A stretch of 64,000 nucleotides of DNA, from the NCBI GenBank assembly GCA_038252255.1, contig JBBSAM010000001.1, positions 333,413-397,412 of the forward strand, in the 5' to 3' direction. The translations under genes were made by a program, and so were the position numbers. Below are positions 1 through 7,812 of the stretch, one piece after another. The first letter of the stretch is position 1. Each line of letters starts with the position of its first letter. The DNA is from Chersky-806 sp038252255. GTDB taxonomy: Bacteria; Actinomycetota; Acidimicrobiia; IMCC26256; JAENVU01. The notes beneath the pieces were generated by a model. The model was not told where the DNA came from, did no database searches, and saw only the letters and a program-made list of their open reading frames with translations.

Positions 1-899
1 AGCCCGGCCCAGGTCGCGGCCTGCTCCCGAATCTGGTCGACGGTCCCCACCAGCCGGCCCACGCGCCACTGCTCGAGGGTCGTGTGATCGAGCACGCCGG
101 GTGGAGTGTTGGCACGGAGCCGTTCGAAGCGCCGGGCAAGATCGTCCTCGTTCTCGCCGCACAGCGCGTAGAGCCCGAGTGATCTCCACACCGACGCGGG
201 ATCGCGTCCCACCGCATCGCAGGCCGCCTCGAGCACGTCGAGCCGGCCGCGGTACTGCTCGGGCGTCCACGCCCAGCAGGTGTTCCAACCGTCGGCCAGC
301 TCGACCGCGAGACGGATGAGCCGGTCGCCTTTGCCCCCGACGAACACCGGTGGTCGCGGCTGTTGCACCGCGGGCGGAAGGTTGCGCGCCTCGGCCGCTC
401 GATGGAACTTGCCTTCGAAGGTGACCGGACCACCGTCCGGAGCGAGCATCGCGGTCACGATCGACACCGCCTCGGCCAACCGCTCGAGCCGCACGCCGGG
501 CGGCGGGAAGTCCATGCCGACCGCGGCGTACTCGGGCTCGTACCACCCCGCGCCGAGACCGACATCGAGGCGGCCACCGGTGAGACGGTCGAGCGTCGCG
601 AGCGCCTTGGCCAGCACCGTCGCGGGGCGCAGCGCCTCACACACCACGAGCGTTCCGAGGCGGGCCCGCACCACGACGCTCGAGAGCGCGCCGAGCGTCG
701 AGATCGGCTCGAACGCTCCGGCCGGCTCGGAGCTCCCGCCGTACTTGCCGACGTCGAAGAAGAGGTGGTCCGAGAGCCAGAGGGAGTCGAAGCCCGTCTC
801 GTCCGCGTTCCGGGCGAAGTCCCGCAGGGTGTCGAAGCGCAGCGGTGACTCACCCGGCACCGAGAAGTCGTACTGCGGCAGAGCCAGCCCGATGCGCAC
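1..899 (-). CDS. LLM-class F420-dependent oxidoreductase, 3' part outside the window
   Basis: A luciferase-like flavin/F420 oxidoreductase of the TIM-barrel LLM superfamily. The N-terminus (VRIGLALPQYDFSVPG) and later stretches such as DETGFDSLWLSDHLF, GRLDVGLGAGWYEPEY and PPVFVGGKGDRLIRLAVELADGWN are typical of the family, including the strand/helix that binds the cofactor phosphate. The start is GTG at 899; the in-frame stop TAG lies only four codons upstream, so no other start is possible. The frame stays open through position 1, so roughly the last part of the barrel is missing. It is transcribed divergently from the formimidoyltransferase gene, 76 bases away. The substrate cannot be told from sequence; use of F420 rather than FMN is inferred from the subfamily look and the actinobacterial background. 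Confidence 0.85.
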   Translation of the reverse strand, partial: MRIGLALPQYDFSVPGESPLRFDTLRDFARNADETGFDSLWLSDHLFFDVGKYGGSSEPAGAFEPISTLGALSSVVVRARLGTLVVCEALRPATVLAKALATLDRLTGGRLDVGLGAGWYEPEYAAVGMDFPPPGVRLERLAEAVSIVTAMLAPDGGPVTFEGKFHRAAEARNLPPAVQQPRPPVFVGGKGDRLIRLAVELADGWNTCWAWTPEQYRGRLDVLEAACDAVGRDPASVWRSLGLYALCGENEDDLARRFERLRANTPPGVLDHTTLEQWRVGRLVGTVDQIREQAATWAG

Positions 900-975
900 G
901 CACTGCGTCTAGGCCACCGAGACGACACAATCAAGTATCTGAAGCACCCGGGCGCCCGTTCTCTAGGTTGGTGGG

Positions 976-1875
976 GTGCTGGAGTGCGTGGTGAACGTGT
1001 CCGAGGGGCGCCGGGGTGATGTACTCGACCGTCTCGCCGGGGCCACCGGACCGGCCCTGCTCGACCTGCACCGTGATCCAGACCACCACCGGGCCGTGTT
1101 CACGATCGCGAGCGCGGCCGGCGGCGAGACCGAAGCCGCGGTGCGACGGCTGGCCACGGCCGCCGCCGCGCACCTGTCCCTCGATGACCACGACGGCGTG
1201 CATCCCCGACTCGGCGTCATCGACGTCGTGCCGTTCGTCGCGCTCCGGCCCAGCCGGCCCGATGAGGCCGTCGCGGCCGCCCGGGACTTCGCGCGATGGC
1301 TCGCGTCGGCACTCGAGGTGCCCGCGTTCTTCTACGACCGGGCCGATCCGGAACACCGCAGCCTGCCGTCGCTACGGCGAGAGGCGTTCTCGACGCGCGA
1401 GCCCGATGCGGGCCCGAGCACGCCGCATCCCACGTTGGGTGCCACCGCGGTCGGAGCCCGCAACCCGCTCGTGGCGATCAACGTCGAGCTGGACCGCGAC
1501 GACGTCGCGCTCGCGCGCACCATCGCGCGCGGCGTCCGCGAACGGGACGGCGGATTGCGCGGAGTGCGCGCGCTCGGGCTACGTCTCGGCTCACGCGGCC
1601 ACGCGCAGGTCAGCATGAACCTGGTCGACCTCGACGCCACCGGTCTCGAAGCTGCCTGCCTCGCGGTGCGCGATCGGGTGGAGGGGCACGGCGCGCAGGT
1701 CGACCGCGTCGAGCTCGTCGGACTCGTTCCCGCCGCCGCGCTCGAGACGTGCAGCGCGGCGTTCCTCGAGTGGAGCGGGATCAGCGCGAGCGACTCGATC
1801 GAAGCGAGGGTCGCCCTCGCCGCCTCGGGCGCAGCCGCCGCCACCCCGGACGCCGGCCCGGCGCTCCCGGCCTGA
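976..1875 (+). CDS. ftcD: Glutamate formimidoyltransferase (FtcD N-terminal type)
   Basis: Transfers the formimidoyl group between N-formimidoyl-glutamate and tetrahydrofolate, a late step of histidine degradation, in the cytoplasm. The signature start VLECVVNVSEGR, the DLHRDPDHHRAVFT segment that follows and HPRLGVIDVVPFV are hallmarks of the formiminotransferase N-subdomain, and the second half carries the C-subdomain (TLGATAVGARNPLVAINVEL). At 299 residues it is the transferase alone; the cyclodeaminase half of the vertebrate bifunctional protein is absent, as is usual in bacteria with a separate enzyme. The start is GTG 976, preceded by a GGTGGG-like ribosome site. No other hut gene is in the window, so the folate-linked role is inferred from the family only. 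Confidence 0.9.
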   Translation: MLECVVNVSEGRRGDVLDRLAGATGPALLDLHRDPDHHRAVFTIASAAGGETEAAVRRLATAAAAHLSLDDHDGVHPRLGVIDVVPFVALRPSRPDEAVAAARDFARWLASALEVPAFFYDRADPEHRSLPSLRREAFSTREPDAGPSTPHPTLGATAVGARNPLVAINVELDRDDVALARTIARGVRERDGGLRGVRALGLRLGSRGHAQVSMNLVDLDATGLEAACLAVRDRVEGHGAQVDRVELVGLVPAAALETCSAAFLEWSGISASDSIEARVALAASGAAAATPDAGPALPA

Positions 1876-1926
1876 CGCCTCCGCGGCGCAGGCCCGGAGC
1901 GGCCCCTCGGCAATCCATGGCGTGGC

Positions 1927-2217
1927 TCAGGCCGAGGCGGCGGCTCGCCGGGCCAGGGCACGCTGGCGTCTCAGTCGGCGTCGTTCGCGCTCGGACAGCC
2001 CGCCCCAGATCCCGAACTTCTCTCCGTTGACCAGCGCGTACTCCAGGCAGTCGAGGCGAACCTCACAGCTGCCACACACCGACTTCGCCTCGCGCGTCGA
2101 AGCACCGCGCTCGGGGAAGAAGAGGTCCGGGTCGACCCCCAGGCAGTTGGCGCGCTCCTGCCACCGCTTGTCGCCGACTTCGGTCACGTGCACGTGGGCC
2201 ACGATCATCTCCCGCAC
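1927..2217 (-). CDS. WhiB-family iron-sulfur transcriptional regulator
   Basis: A small (96 aa) WhiB-like protein, an actinobacterial-specific [4Fe-4S] regulator that usually works with the principal sigma factor. The four cluster cysteines are visible at residues 25, 48, 51 and 57 (C-x22-C-x2-C-x5-C), followed by the GIWGGLSERERR turn and an Arg-rich DNA-contact tail (RRRLRRQRALARRAA). The GTG at 2217 is preferred because an AAGGAAGGGG ribosome site sits six bases upstream; the internal ATG four codons later is an alternative. It is divergent from the macrodomain gene across a 203-base spacer that carries a 16-base dyad. Which Wbl subclass it belongs to cannot be fixed by eye; the short N-terminus and context do not identify a clear WhiB1/2/3/7 orthologue. 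Confidence 0.93.
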   Translation of the reverse strand: MREMIVAHVHVTEVGDKRWQERANCLGVDPDLFFPERGASTREAKSVCGSCEVRLDCLEYALVNGEKFGIWGGLSERERRRLRRQRALARRAAASA

Positions 2218-2272
2218 CAGCTGCCCCTTCCTTGAGGCGTCGTTTGATGGACACTTCTGCTCATGGATGACA

Positions 2273-2288
2273 CGCTTCGAGCGAAGCG
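2273..2288. promoter_or_regulatory. Dyad in the whiB/macrodomain divergent intergenic region
   Basis: CGCTTCG-AG-CGAAGCG, a perfect inverted repeat with 7-base arms, lies about 56 bases upstream of the whiB-like start and 130 bases upstream of the macrodomain start. Its place between two divergent genes suggests an operator. A less GC-rich stretch (about 2351-2386, containing TTGCAC and TTACAACGG/TACTCT-like words) may hold the rightward promoter, although the best hexamer spacing is poor. Confidence 0.4.
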
Positions 2289-2420
2289 GTCGGGTTCACA
2301 CCTTCGAATCACACGCTGCAAGCCGCACCCGGTCGGTCCCCCGCTCACGGTGAGTTGCACCGGTGGAATTACAACGGTGTTACTCTGACAGGACCGCCCG
2401 GTCGGCGCAAGGGGGATCTT

Positions 2421-2933
2421 GTGGGCGCCGCATCGGACGTGACACTCGAAATCGTCGACGGCGACATCACGCATCAGCCCGTGGACGCGATCGTGAACGC
2501 CGCGAACACCCATCTCGCGCCCGGTGGCGGCGTATGCGGCGCGATCTTCGCCGCGGCCGGTCCGTCACTGCGCGCCGCGTGCGAGGCCCTCGGCGGGGCC
2601 GAGACCGGGGACGCGAAGGCCACTCCGGGGTTCCAGCTGCCGGCCCGTTGGGTGATCCACGCGGTGGGACCGGTCTGGCACGGCGGAGACCTCGGCGAGG
2701 CCGCCCTGCTCGCCTCGTGCTACCGGCGCTCGCTCGAAGTCGCCGACGAGCTCAGTGCGAGCAGCGTCGCGTTCCCCGCGATCTCGACCGGCATCTTCGG
2801 CTACCCGCTCGAGCCGGCTACCCAGATCGCGGTCGCGACCGTGCGTGCGGCGAGCACCGCGGTGCAGCTAGTGCGCTTCGTGTGCTTCGACCACGCAACC
2901 CGCGCCGCGTACGACCGCGTGATGGGCTACTAG
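2421..2933 (+). CDS. Macrodomain protein (ADP-ribose/O-acetyl-ADP-ribose binding)
   Basis: A stand-alone macrodomain of 170 residues. The ADP-ribose-binding signatures are present: GDITHQPVDAIVNAANTHL, the glycine loop LAPGGGVCGAIF, and the second loop AISTGIFGYPLEPA. Family members bind ADP-ribose derivatives and many remove ADP-ribose or deacetylate O-acetyl-ADP-ribose; the Asn and Gly-rich loop needed for that are present here. The open frame extends up to 2355, but GTG 2421 is chosen because a strong AAGGGGGA ribosome site ends five bases before it and the domain begins right after. It converges on the response-regulator gene, 25 bases away. No ADP-ribosyltransferase is next to it, so its substrate is unknown. 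Confidence 0.9.
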   Translation: MGAASDVTLEIVDGDITHQPVDAIVNAANTHLAPGGGVCGAIFAAAGPSLRAACEALGGAETGDAKATPGFQLPARWVIHAVGPVWHGGDLGEAALLASCYRRSLEVADELSASSVAFPAISTGIFGYPLEPATQIAVATVRAASTAVQLVRFVCFDHATRAAYDRVMGY

Positions 2934-2958
2934 CTCGACGGCTCTCCGGGCGAGCAGA

Positions 2959-3345
2959 TCAGACGCGCAGGCCGGCGCGGCGCGCGAGCACCCCGCGGAT
3001 CGTGTCCACCAGGTCGTCGGGTTCGAACGGCTTGGTTACGTACTCGTCCGCTGAGAGCTCCTTGGCCCGCACGCGGTCCACCTCGCTCGACTTGGCGGAG
3101 CACACCACGACACCCGGTCGCTTCGCGCGACCGGCCAGCTCCGCGAGCACGAACCAACCGTCGAGCACGGGCATCATGATGTCGAGCACCACGAGGTCAG
3201 GGTGCTCCTCGTCGATGCGCCGCAGCGCGGTCTCACCATCCGCCGCGAGTGACGGATCGAACCCTTCGGCTTCGAGGATCATCCGCAGGGTCAGCAGCAC
3301 ATCCGGCTCGTCGTCGACAATGAGCACCTTCGGCCTACCGTGCAT
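2959..3345 (-). CDS. Single-domain response regulator (CheY-like receiver)
   Basis: A 128-residue receiver domain without an output domain. The acidic pocket (VDDEPD near residues 10-14), the phospho-acceptor Asp55 in VLDIMMPVLDGW, Ser83 in the Thr/Ser switch position and Lys105 in YVTKPFEPDDL are all in place. Its ATG at 3345 overlaps the end of the histidine kinase gene by 11 bases, so the two are translationally coupled and the kinase is the obvious partner. With no DNA-binding or enzymatic output, it must act by protein contact or as a phosphate sink or relay. The longer open frame upstream runs inside the kinase gene and is not used. Confidence 0.93.
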   Translation of the reverse strand: MHGRPKVLIVDDEPDVLLTLRMILEAEGFDPSLAADGETALRRIDEEHPDLVVLDIMMPVLDGWFVLAELAGRAKRPGVVVCSAKSSEVDRVRAKELSADEYVTKPFEPDDLVDTIRGVLARRAGLRV

Positions 3346-4882
3346 GCGCGACCTCCCGCTGACGTTCCTCGATGGCACCGGTACGGAGGGAGACGCGGAA
3401 CGCGGCGCCACCACCCGGGGCTTCCTCGACCCAGACCGAGCCGTGACACGACTCGACGAGCCCGCGCACGATGGCGAGCCCGAGTCCCATTCCCGGCTTC
3501 GTCCCGTTCGGGTCAACTCTGTAGAAACGTTCGAAGATCTTCTCGCGGACCTCCGGCGGAACCCCGGTGCCGTGGTCGACGACCGAGAGGACGACCGAGT
3601 CCTCGTGCGGCTGCAGGGTGATGCGGACCGGCGCGAGCCCGTACTTGTGAGCGTTCTCGATCAGGTTCCCGACGATCCGGCGCACGGCCTCGGGGTCGGC
3701 CCTGACCTCGCAGGAGGCCGGGGCCTCGACCTCGACCGGCCGGCCCGCGACCTGCGAGTCGAGCGCGGCGAGGCGCACGAGCGCGGCCAGGTCGATGCGC
3801 CGGAGCAGCGGGCGCTTCCCGTCCTCTTCCATCTTCGCCGAGGTCAGGATCTCCTCGACCATCAGCTGGAGCCGGTTCGATTGCCGCTCGATGACCTCGA
3901 GCAGCTCGACCCGCTGCTCGGGGGTGACGGCCCGGCGGCTCGCCGCGACCGCGCCGCGGATGGACGTGATCGGGGTGCGCAGCTCGTGGCTGACGGAGGC
4001 GACGAACTGCGTCTTCATGCGATCGGTGTCGAGCAGCTGCGCGACGTGGGCGCGCTCGGCTTCGTACAGACCGGCCTTGGCGATCGCCGCCGCGACCGGC
4101 TCGGCGAACAGGCTGAGCACCTGCATGTCGTGCTCGTCGAACTGACGATCCGCGCCGGCGCTGATGTTCAGAACGCCGAGCAGCTGACCGCGGTTGACGA
4201 GTGGCACGCACATCGCACTCGAGGTGGTGTGCTCGCGATCGGTGTAGCCCGGGTAGTCCTCGGGCGTGACGACGCCGTTGATGAGCAACGGCTCGCGGCT
4301 GCGCGCGACGCGTCCGGCGATGGACTCCCCGAGCTTGACCCGTGCGTCGCGAGTGAGCCGGCTGCCGCGTGTCGCGACGACCCGGAGCTGGTCCTCGCCC
4401 TCGATGAGCATCACGGAACCCGTGGCGCCGCTGAGCAGGTCCAGTGCGTTGGCCAGGATCGCGTCCAGGACATCGTCGAGGTCGAGCACCGAGTTCAACG
4501 CCTTGCCCGCGTTGAAGAGGGCCGCGTTCATCTGCAGGCGCTTGGCCATCGCCGAGTTGAGGACGCGCTCGTCGACGAGAAGGCGGCTCAGCCGGTGGAG
4601 GTGGACCTCCTTCTCGACGGCGTAGACGCAGAAGCCGAGTCCGAGGGCCGCCACCGCGAGCCGCAGGATCCAGGAGCCGCCGCTGATCAGCTCGAAGCCG
4701 GCCGCGCTCCCCGCGACCAGCGTCGCGAGACCGAGCACGATGACGATGACGACCGTGAGGAACCACAGCTGCATCCGCCGCCGCTCGACCATCTCGATCG
4801 AGGGGGCGCGCCGCTCGCGCAGGCCTGCGACCCGGGCCTCGTGCCGGATGCGTTGACTGATCTCAACCGGGAGCTGGTCCAT
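3335..4882 (-). CDS. Membrane sensor histidine kinase with GAF domain
   Basis: 515 residues: a cytoplasmic N-terminal stretch, two membrane helices (about 39-58 and 70-90), a short linker with the motif VEKEVHLHRLSRL, a GAF domain (about 125-270), a HisKA dimerisation helix with phospho-accepting His299 (SHELRTPI), and an HATPase domain with N box (NLIENAHKYG), G1 (DHGTGVPPEV), F box (IFERFYR) and G2 (GMGLGLAIV). The loop between the helices is only about 10 residues, so the sensed signal probably reaches the GAF domain from the cytoplasm or membrane. The first 35 residues and both helices resemble the GAF protein at 30788-31621. The ATG at 4882 follows a GTGAGGA ribosome site. It is coupled to the single-domain response regulator. 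Confidence 0.93.
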   Translation of the reverse strand: MDQLPVEISQRIRHEARVAGLRERRAPSIEMVERRRMQLWFLTVVIVIVLGLATLVAGSAAGFELISGGSWILRLAVAALGLGFCVYAVEKEVHLHRLSRLLVDERVLNSAMAKRLQMNAALFNAGKALNSVLDLDDVLDAILANALDLLSGATGSVMLIEGEDQLRVVATRGSRLTRDARVKLGESIAGRVARSREPLLINGVVTPEDYPGYTDREHTTSSAMCVPLVNRGQLLGVLNISAGADRQFDEHDMQVLSLFAEPVAAAIAKAGLYEAERAHVAQLLDTDRMKTQFVASVSHELRTPITSIRGAVAASRRAVTPEQRVELLEVIERQSNRLQLMVEEILTSAKMEEDGKRPLLRRIDLAALVRLAALDSQVAGRPVEVEAPASCEVRADPEAVRRIVGNLIENAHKYGLAPVRITLQPHEDSVVLSVVDHGTGVPPEVREKIFERFYRVDPNGTKPGMGLGLAIVRGLVESCHGSVWVEEAPGGGAAFRVSLRTGAIEERQREVAHAR

Positions 4883-4955
4883 GGGTCCTCACGCCGCCGT
4901 GACAATTTGAACCATCGGCGCAGTCCGGCCCGGGCTTGACCCCGTTTCTCCCGAT

Positions 4956-5543
4956 CTAGACCCGGGCGGCGTAGGGCGGTGCAGGCTCGTACTCCATGGC
5001 GTGCTGGGTCGCCCGCGCGTGCTCGACCCCGTAGACCTGGCCGACGAGCCAGAGCGCCATGTCGATCCCGGCGGACACCCCGGCCGCGGTGACGAGGTTG
5101 CCGTCGCGGACGTAGCGGACGTTCTCGTGGACCGTCGTCTCGGGTTGCTCGCGGAGGCGCTCGATCGAGCCCCAGTGCGTCGTGAGCTCCTTGCCCCGGG
5201 CCGGTCCGGCGGCATGCAGGAGGAAGGCGCCGGTGCAGACGCTCGTCACCCAGGTGCAGCCGGGCTCGACGGCGGCGATCCAGTCGAGCAGCAGCGTGTT
5301 CTCCACCTCGCGCCGCGTCCCGTGGCCGCCCGGCACGACGAGGACATCGAGCGCCGGCGCGACGTCGAACGTGTGGTCCGGTAGGACGCGCAGGCCCTTG
5401 GCACAACGGATGGGATCGGGCCGCTCCGCGATCGTCACCACGGAATCGCCCTCCGTTCGGGCCATGGTGAACACCTCCCACGGCCCGACGAAGTCGAGCT
5501 CTTCGGCCCCGTCGAACAACAGCATCCCGGTCGTGATCGACAT
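4956..5543 (-). CDS. DJ-1/PfpI-family protein (isonitrile hydratase/ThiJ-like)
   Basis: A 195-residue class I glutamine-amidotransferase-like protein of the DJ-1/PfpI superfamily. The nucleophile elbow is clear (WVTSVCTGAFLLHAAG, with Cys in the strand-turn-helix), and FVGPWEVFTMA and DVLVVPGGHGTR match the subfamily that includes isonitrile hydratase and the amidase-like half of GlxA regulators. It begins with ATG 5543 after a CGGAGG ribosome site and starts two bases beyond the stop codon of the GlxA-type regulator gene, so both form one operon. The sequence is itself similar to the N-terminal domain of that regulator (CTGAFLL, THWG, AGVSAGID are shared), suggesting a local duplication. The substrate is unknown. 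Confidence 0.88.
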   Translation of the reverse strand: MSITTGMLLFDGAEELDFVGPWEVFTMARTEGDSVVTIAERPDPIRCAKGLRVLPDHTFDVAPALDVLVVPGGHGTRREVENTLLLDWIAAVEPGCTWVTSVCTGAFLLHAAGPARGKELTTHWGSIERLREQPETTVHENVRYVRDGNLVTAAGVSAGIDMALWLVGQVYGVEHARATQHAMEYEPAPPYAARV

Positions 5544-5545
5544 TC

Positions 5546-6532
5546 TCAAACCTCCGTCGTCTGGTTCTCCGTCGCGCGGAAGCGCTGGCGGTACTCGGAC
5601 GGACCCACCCACAGCGAGCGGAGAAACGCGCGGCGCATGGTCTCCGGGGTCCCGAAGCCGCACGCCCGGGCGATCTCCTCGATGCCGGCGCTCGACTCCT
5701 CGAGCCGCGTCCGCGCGTGCTCGACGCGCGCCTGCTCCACGAACCGGGCCGGGGTGACGCCGGTCTCGGACCGGAACACACGCGCGAAGTGCCGCGGGCT
5801 CATCGCCGCGCGGGCTGCGAGGCGCGGTACCGCCAGGTCCTCTTCGAGATGGTCGGCGATCCACGACTGGACGTCGGCCAGCGCGTCACGATCGGCCACC
5901 TGGGTCGAGAGATGGCTGCTGAACTGCGCCTGGCCACCCGGCCGCTTGAGGAACACGACGAGCTGGCGGGCGACGGAGAGCGCGAGGTCGCGGCCGTGGT
6001 CGGCTTCCACCAGCGCCAGGCAGAGATCGATGCCCGCAGTGACTCCGGCGGACGTGTAGAAGTTGCCGTCGCACACGAAGATGGGATCGGGCTGCACCCT
6101 GAGGCTCGGGTACTCGCGGGCGAGCTGGCGGCAGCGACCCCAGTGGGTCGTGACCTGGCGGCCGTCGAGCAGGCCGGCCTCGGCCAGCAGGAACGCGCCG
6201 CTGCAGACGGAGGCCACCCGGCGGGACCGGCGGGCGACCCGGCGCACCTGGGCCACGAGGTCCGCGTCCTTCAGCCGCTCGTGCACGCCTTCGCCCCCCG
6301 CCACGACGAAGGTGTCGACCGCGTCGCGGCCGTCGGCGAGGGCCCGGGCGGGGTTGATCGAGATCCCGCTGGTGGTCGTCACCGGTGCGGCCGTCGGCGC
6401 CACGACCTCGACCCGGTAGGACGGGGTCACGCGGTGGCGGGCCGCCACGTCGAACACCTCCACCGGCCCGGTCACGTCCAGGGACTGCACCCCGTCGAAC
6501 GCCAGCACCACGACTCGCCGCTCAGCTGCCAT
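5546..6532 (-). CDS. GlxA-family AraC-type transcriptional regulator
   Basis: 328 residues with an N-terminal DJ-1/PfpI-like ligand domain (VVVLAFDGVQSLDVTGPVEVF; elbow SVCSGAFLLAEAG; THWG; SAGVTAGID) and a C-terminal AraC DNA-binding domain (about 225-315) with two helix-turn-helix units (LAARAAMSPRHFARVFRSE and IEEIARACGFGTPETMRRAF). This is the GlxA arrangement, where the first domain senses a small molecule. ATG 6532 is chosen because a GATGAGGG ribosome site precedes it and the domain starts at once. The DJ-1-like enzyme gene follows immediately, so the regulator probably controls its own operon. An 11-base inverted repeat 20-68 bases upstream of the start is the best candidate operator. 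Confidence 0.92.
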   Translation of the reverse strand: MAAERRVVVLAFDGVQSLDVTGPVEVFDVAARHRVTPSYRVEVVAPTAAPVTTTSGISINPARALADGRDAVDTFVVAGGEGVHERLKDADLVAQVRRVARRSRRVASVCSGAFLLAEAGLLDGRQVTTHWGRCRQLAREYPSLRVQPDPIFVCDGNFYTSAGVTAGIDLCLALVEADHGRDLALSVARQLVVFLKRPGGQAQFSSHLSTQVADRDALADVQSWIADHLEEDLAVPRLAARAAMSPRHFARVFRSETGVTPARFVEQARVEHARTRLEESSAGIEEIARACGFGTPETMRRAFLRSLWVGPSEYRQRFRATENQTTEV

Positions 6533-6551
6533 GCCCTCATCCTGAGGCCTC

Positions 6552-6600
6552 CGGCCGATGGCCGCAATGCCGGGCACCCCACGATTCCTGCCATCGGCCG
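6552..6600. promoter_or_regulatory. Inverted repeat upstream of the GlxA-type regulator
   Basis: CGGCCGATGGC at 6552-6562 and its exact reverse complement GCCATCGGCCG at 6590-6600 are separated by 27 bases. The pair lies just upstream of the regulator start at 6532 on the minus strand. Arms of 11 identical bases are unlikely by chance in so short a gap. It may be an operator bound by the regulator itself or, since the YdhR-like gene ends at 6636 on the same strand, a hairpin acting on read-through. Confidence 0.5.
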
Positions 6601-6635
6601 CGCGAGCGGACCGGCCCGTCGTCTCCGGGGCGGGC

Positions 6636-6932
6636 CTAGGAGCCGGAGTTGTCGACCAGCTCGGCGATCTCGACGACGTCGATGCTCGGAACCACCCCGT
6701 ACAGCTCGGTGACCCGGCCCCGGAGCTCGTCGGAGAAGAACCCGCGGCCGGCGTCGTCCGACTCCCACACGTAGAAGTTGACGGCGCGTCGGTTCGCCTC
6801 GTCCACCGTGAAGGCCTTGCTCCGCAGACCCGGCATCCCCTCGAACATCGGCCGGGCTCCCGCGGCGACCTTCAGCACCCGCTCGCGGTCGAAGTCGGCG
6901 TCGTACTGGAACGTCACGAACACACCCAACAT
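6636..6932 (-). CDS. YdhR/ABM-like putative monooxygenase, small ferredoxin-like fold
   Basis: 98 residues resembling the YdhR and antibiotic-biosynthesis-monooxygenase (dimeric alpha/beta barrel) proteins: MLGVFVTFQYDADFDRERV, a central segment PGLRSKAFTVDEANRRAVNFYVWES, and a C-terminal helix. These proteins usually act on aromatic or quinone-like compounds without a metal, but no catalytic residue can be assigned by eye. ATG 6932 is chosen because GGGAGGAG precedes it at a good distance; the longer open frame to 6983 lacks a site. It lies upstream of the GlxA-type regulator on the same strand with about 100 bases between. The name is family-level only. Confidence 0.7.
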   Translation of the reverse strand: MLGVFVTFQYDADFDRERVLKVAAGARPMFEGMPGLRSKAFTVDEANRRAVNFYVWESDDAGRGFFSDELRGRVTELYGVVPSIDVVEIAELVDNSGS

Positions 6933-7008
6933 GCGGCGCTCCTCCCGTCCAAGGGCGGTGCGGCCCGCACCGCCTCGCCGCAACGCTACCCCTGCGCCCC
7001 GGGCATCG

Positions 7009-7707
7009 TCAGGGGTCGAGCGCGGCGTTCATGGTGTCGCCACCGTACGTAGGGTCGTCACCGAGGAGCGCCTCGAGCGCCTCGAGCCGACGGTCCGCGA
7101 GAACCGCATCGATCGTCGTGCGGGTGCCGCCGACGTAGGTCCAGGCGAAGTCGATCTCGGTCGCCACCACCCAGGCGCGGTCATCCGGCCACCAAAGGTT
7201 GGGCGACACACCCCAGTCGAACGCATCGACAGCGGGAACCCTGTCCAGCGCCTTCTCGACCGGGCCGGTGGTGAGCAGGTAGCTGCGGCCCGGCAGCCGG
7301 ATCCGCTCGGCGACGTCACCGCGGTCCAGGCCACCGAACCCCTCCCAGACCGCGAACCAGCACCGGTCGGGCGTCGTCGTCTCCGGGGTAAGGAGATCGA
7401 TCAAGGTCTTCCGCTCCGGAATGGGAAGCGCGCCCCACGACACGTTCGGTTCTCGGCCCTCGGTCGGCGTACCCGGGGGCGCGCTGATGCGGTGCAGCTG
7501 CATCTGCGAGTGGGCGATGCGCCCGTTCTGCCGGGCGAGATCGGACCAGCGCCCGCCCGACTCGAGCGGATGGAAGACCCGGGCGTACGCCTCGAAGCCG
7601 GTCGGGACGATGGATCCCGTGTCCTGACCGAACGGATGCAGGCGCGACGCAATCCAGTCGCCAGCCGATACGTCATGCAACCAACCACTCTGTCTCGGCC
7701 CGGCCAT
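7009..7707 (-). CDS. Conserved hypothetical protein, 232 aa
   Basis: Not recognised as any named enzyme. It is soluble, with no signal peptide or membrane helix, and rich in Trp (DRCWFAVWEGFGGLD, NLWWPDDRAWVVATEIDFAWTYVGG). Stretches such as LPGRSYLLTTGPVEKA and FEAYARVFHPLE look like a conserved actinobacterial hypothetical family seen near metabolic genes. The start ATG 7707 follows directly after a short GC-rich leader with no strong ribosome site. It is downstream of the vWA protein gene on the same strand, separated by 105 bases that carry two near-identical 14-base repeats. The even codon-position GC bias and the length support a real gene; a function should not be assigned. Confidence 0.7.
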   Translation of the reverse strand: MAGPRQSGWLHDVSAGDWIASRLHPFGQDTGSIVPTGFEAYARVFHPLESGGRWSDLARQNGRIAHSQMQLHRISAPPGTPTEGREPNVSWGALPIPERKTLIDLLTPETTTPDRCWFAVWEGFGGLDRGDVAERIRLPGRSYLLTTGPVEKALDRVPAVDAFDWGVSPNLWWPDDRAWVVATEIDFAWTYVGGTRTTIDAVLADRRLEALEALLGDDPTYGGDTMNAALDP

Positions 7708-7763
7708 GCATCCATCGTGCCCGACCGGCCCGAACCCGAGCGCCGGCTTTCACGTTCTCGGCA

Positions 7764-7797
7764 CGTTCAACGGGCCGTGAGGCCGTTCAGCGGGCCG
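7764..7797. repeat. Two 14-base direct repeats between the vWA gene and the 232-aa gene
   Basis: CGTTCAACGGGCCG (7764-7777) and CGTTCAGCGGGCCG (7784-7797) are repeated with a 20-base period, about two helical turns, and a GGCC-GTGA-GGCC mini-hairpin forms between them. The pair could be an operator for the downstream minus-strand gene or part of a terminator for the vWA gene. No run of T follows. Confidence 0.35.
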
Positions 7798-7812
7798 AGA
7801 AGGGGAGGTGGG

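Noticed and set aside
2363..4939. An 858-codon open frame on the plus strand
   Set aside because: It lies antisense to the histidine kinase and receiver genes, has no recognisable domains, and its Arg/Asp-rich composition is what a reverse-complement frame of a GC-rich gene gives.
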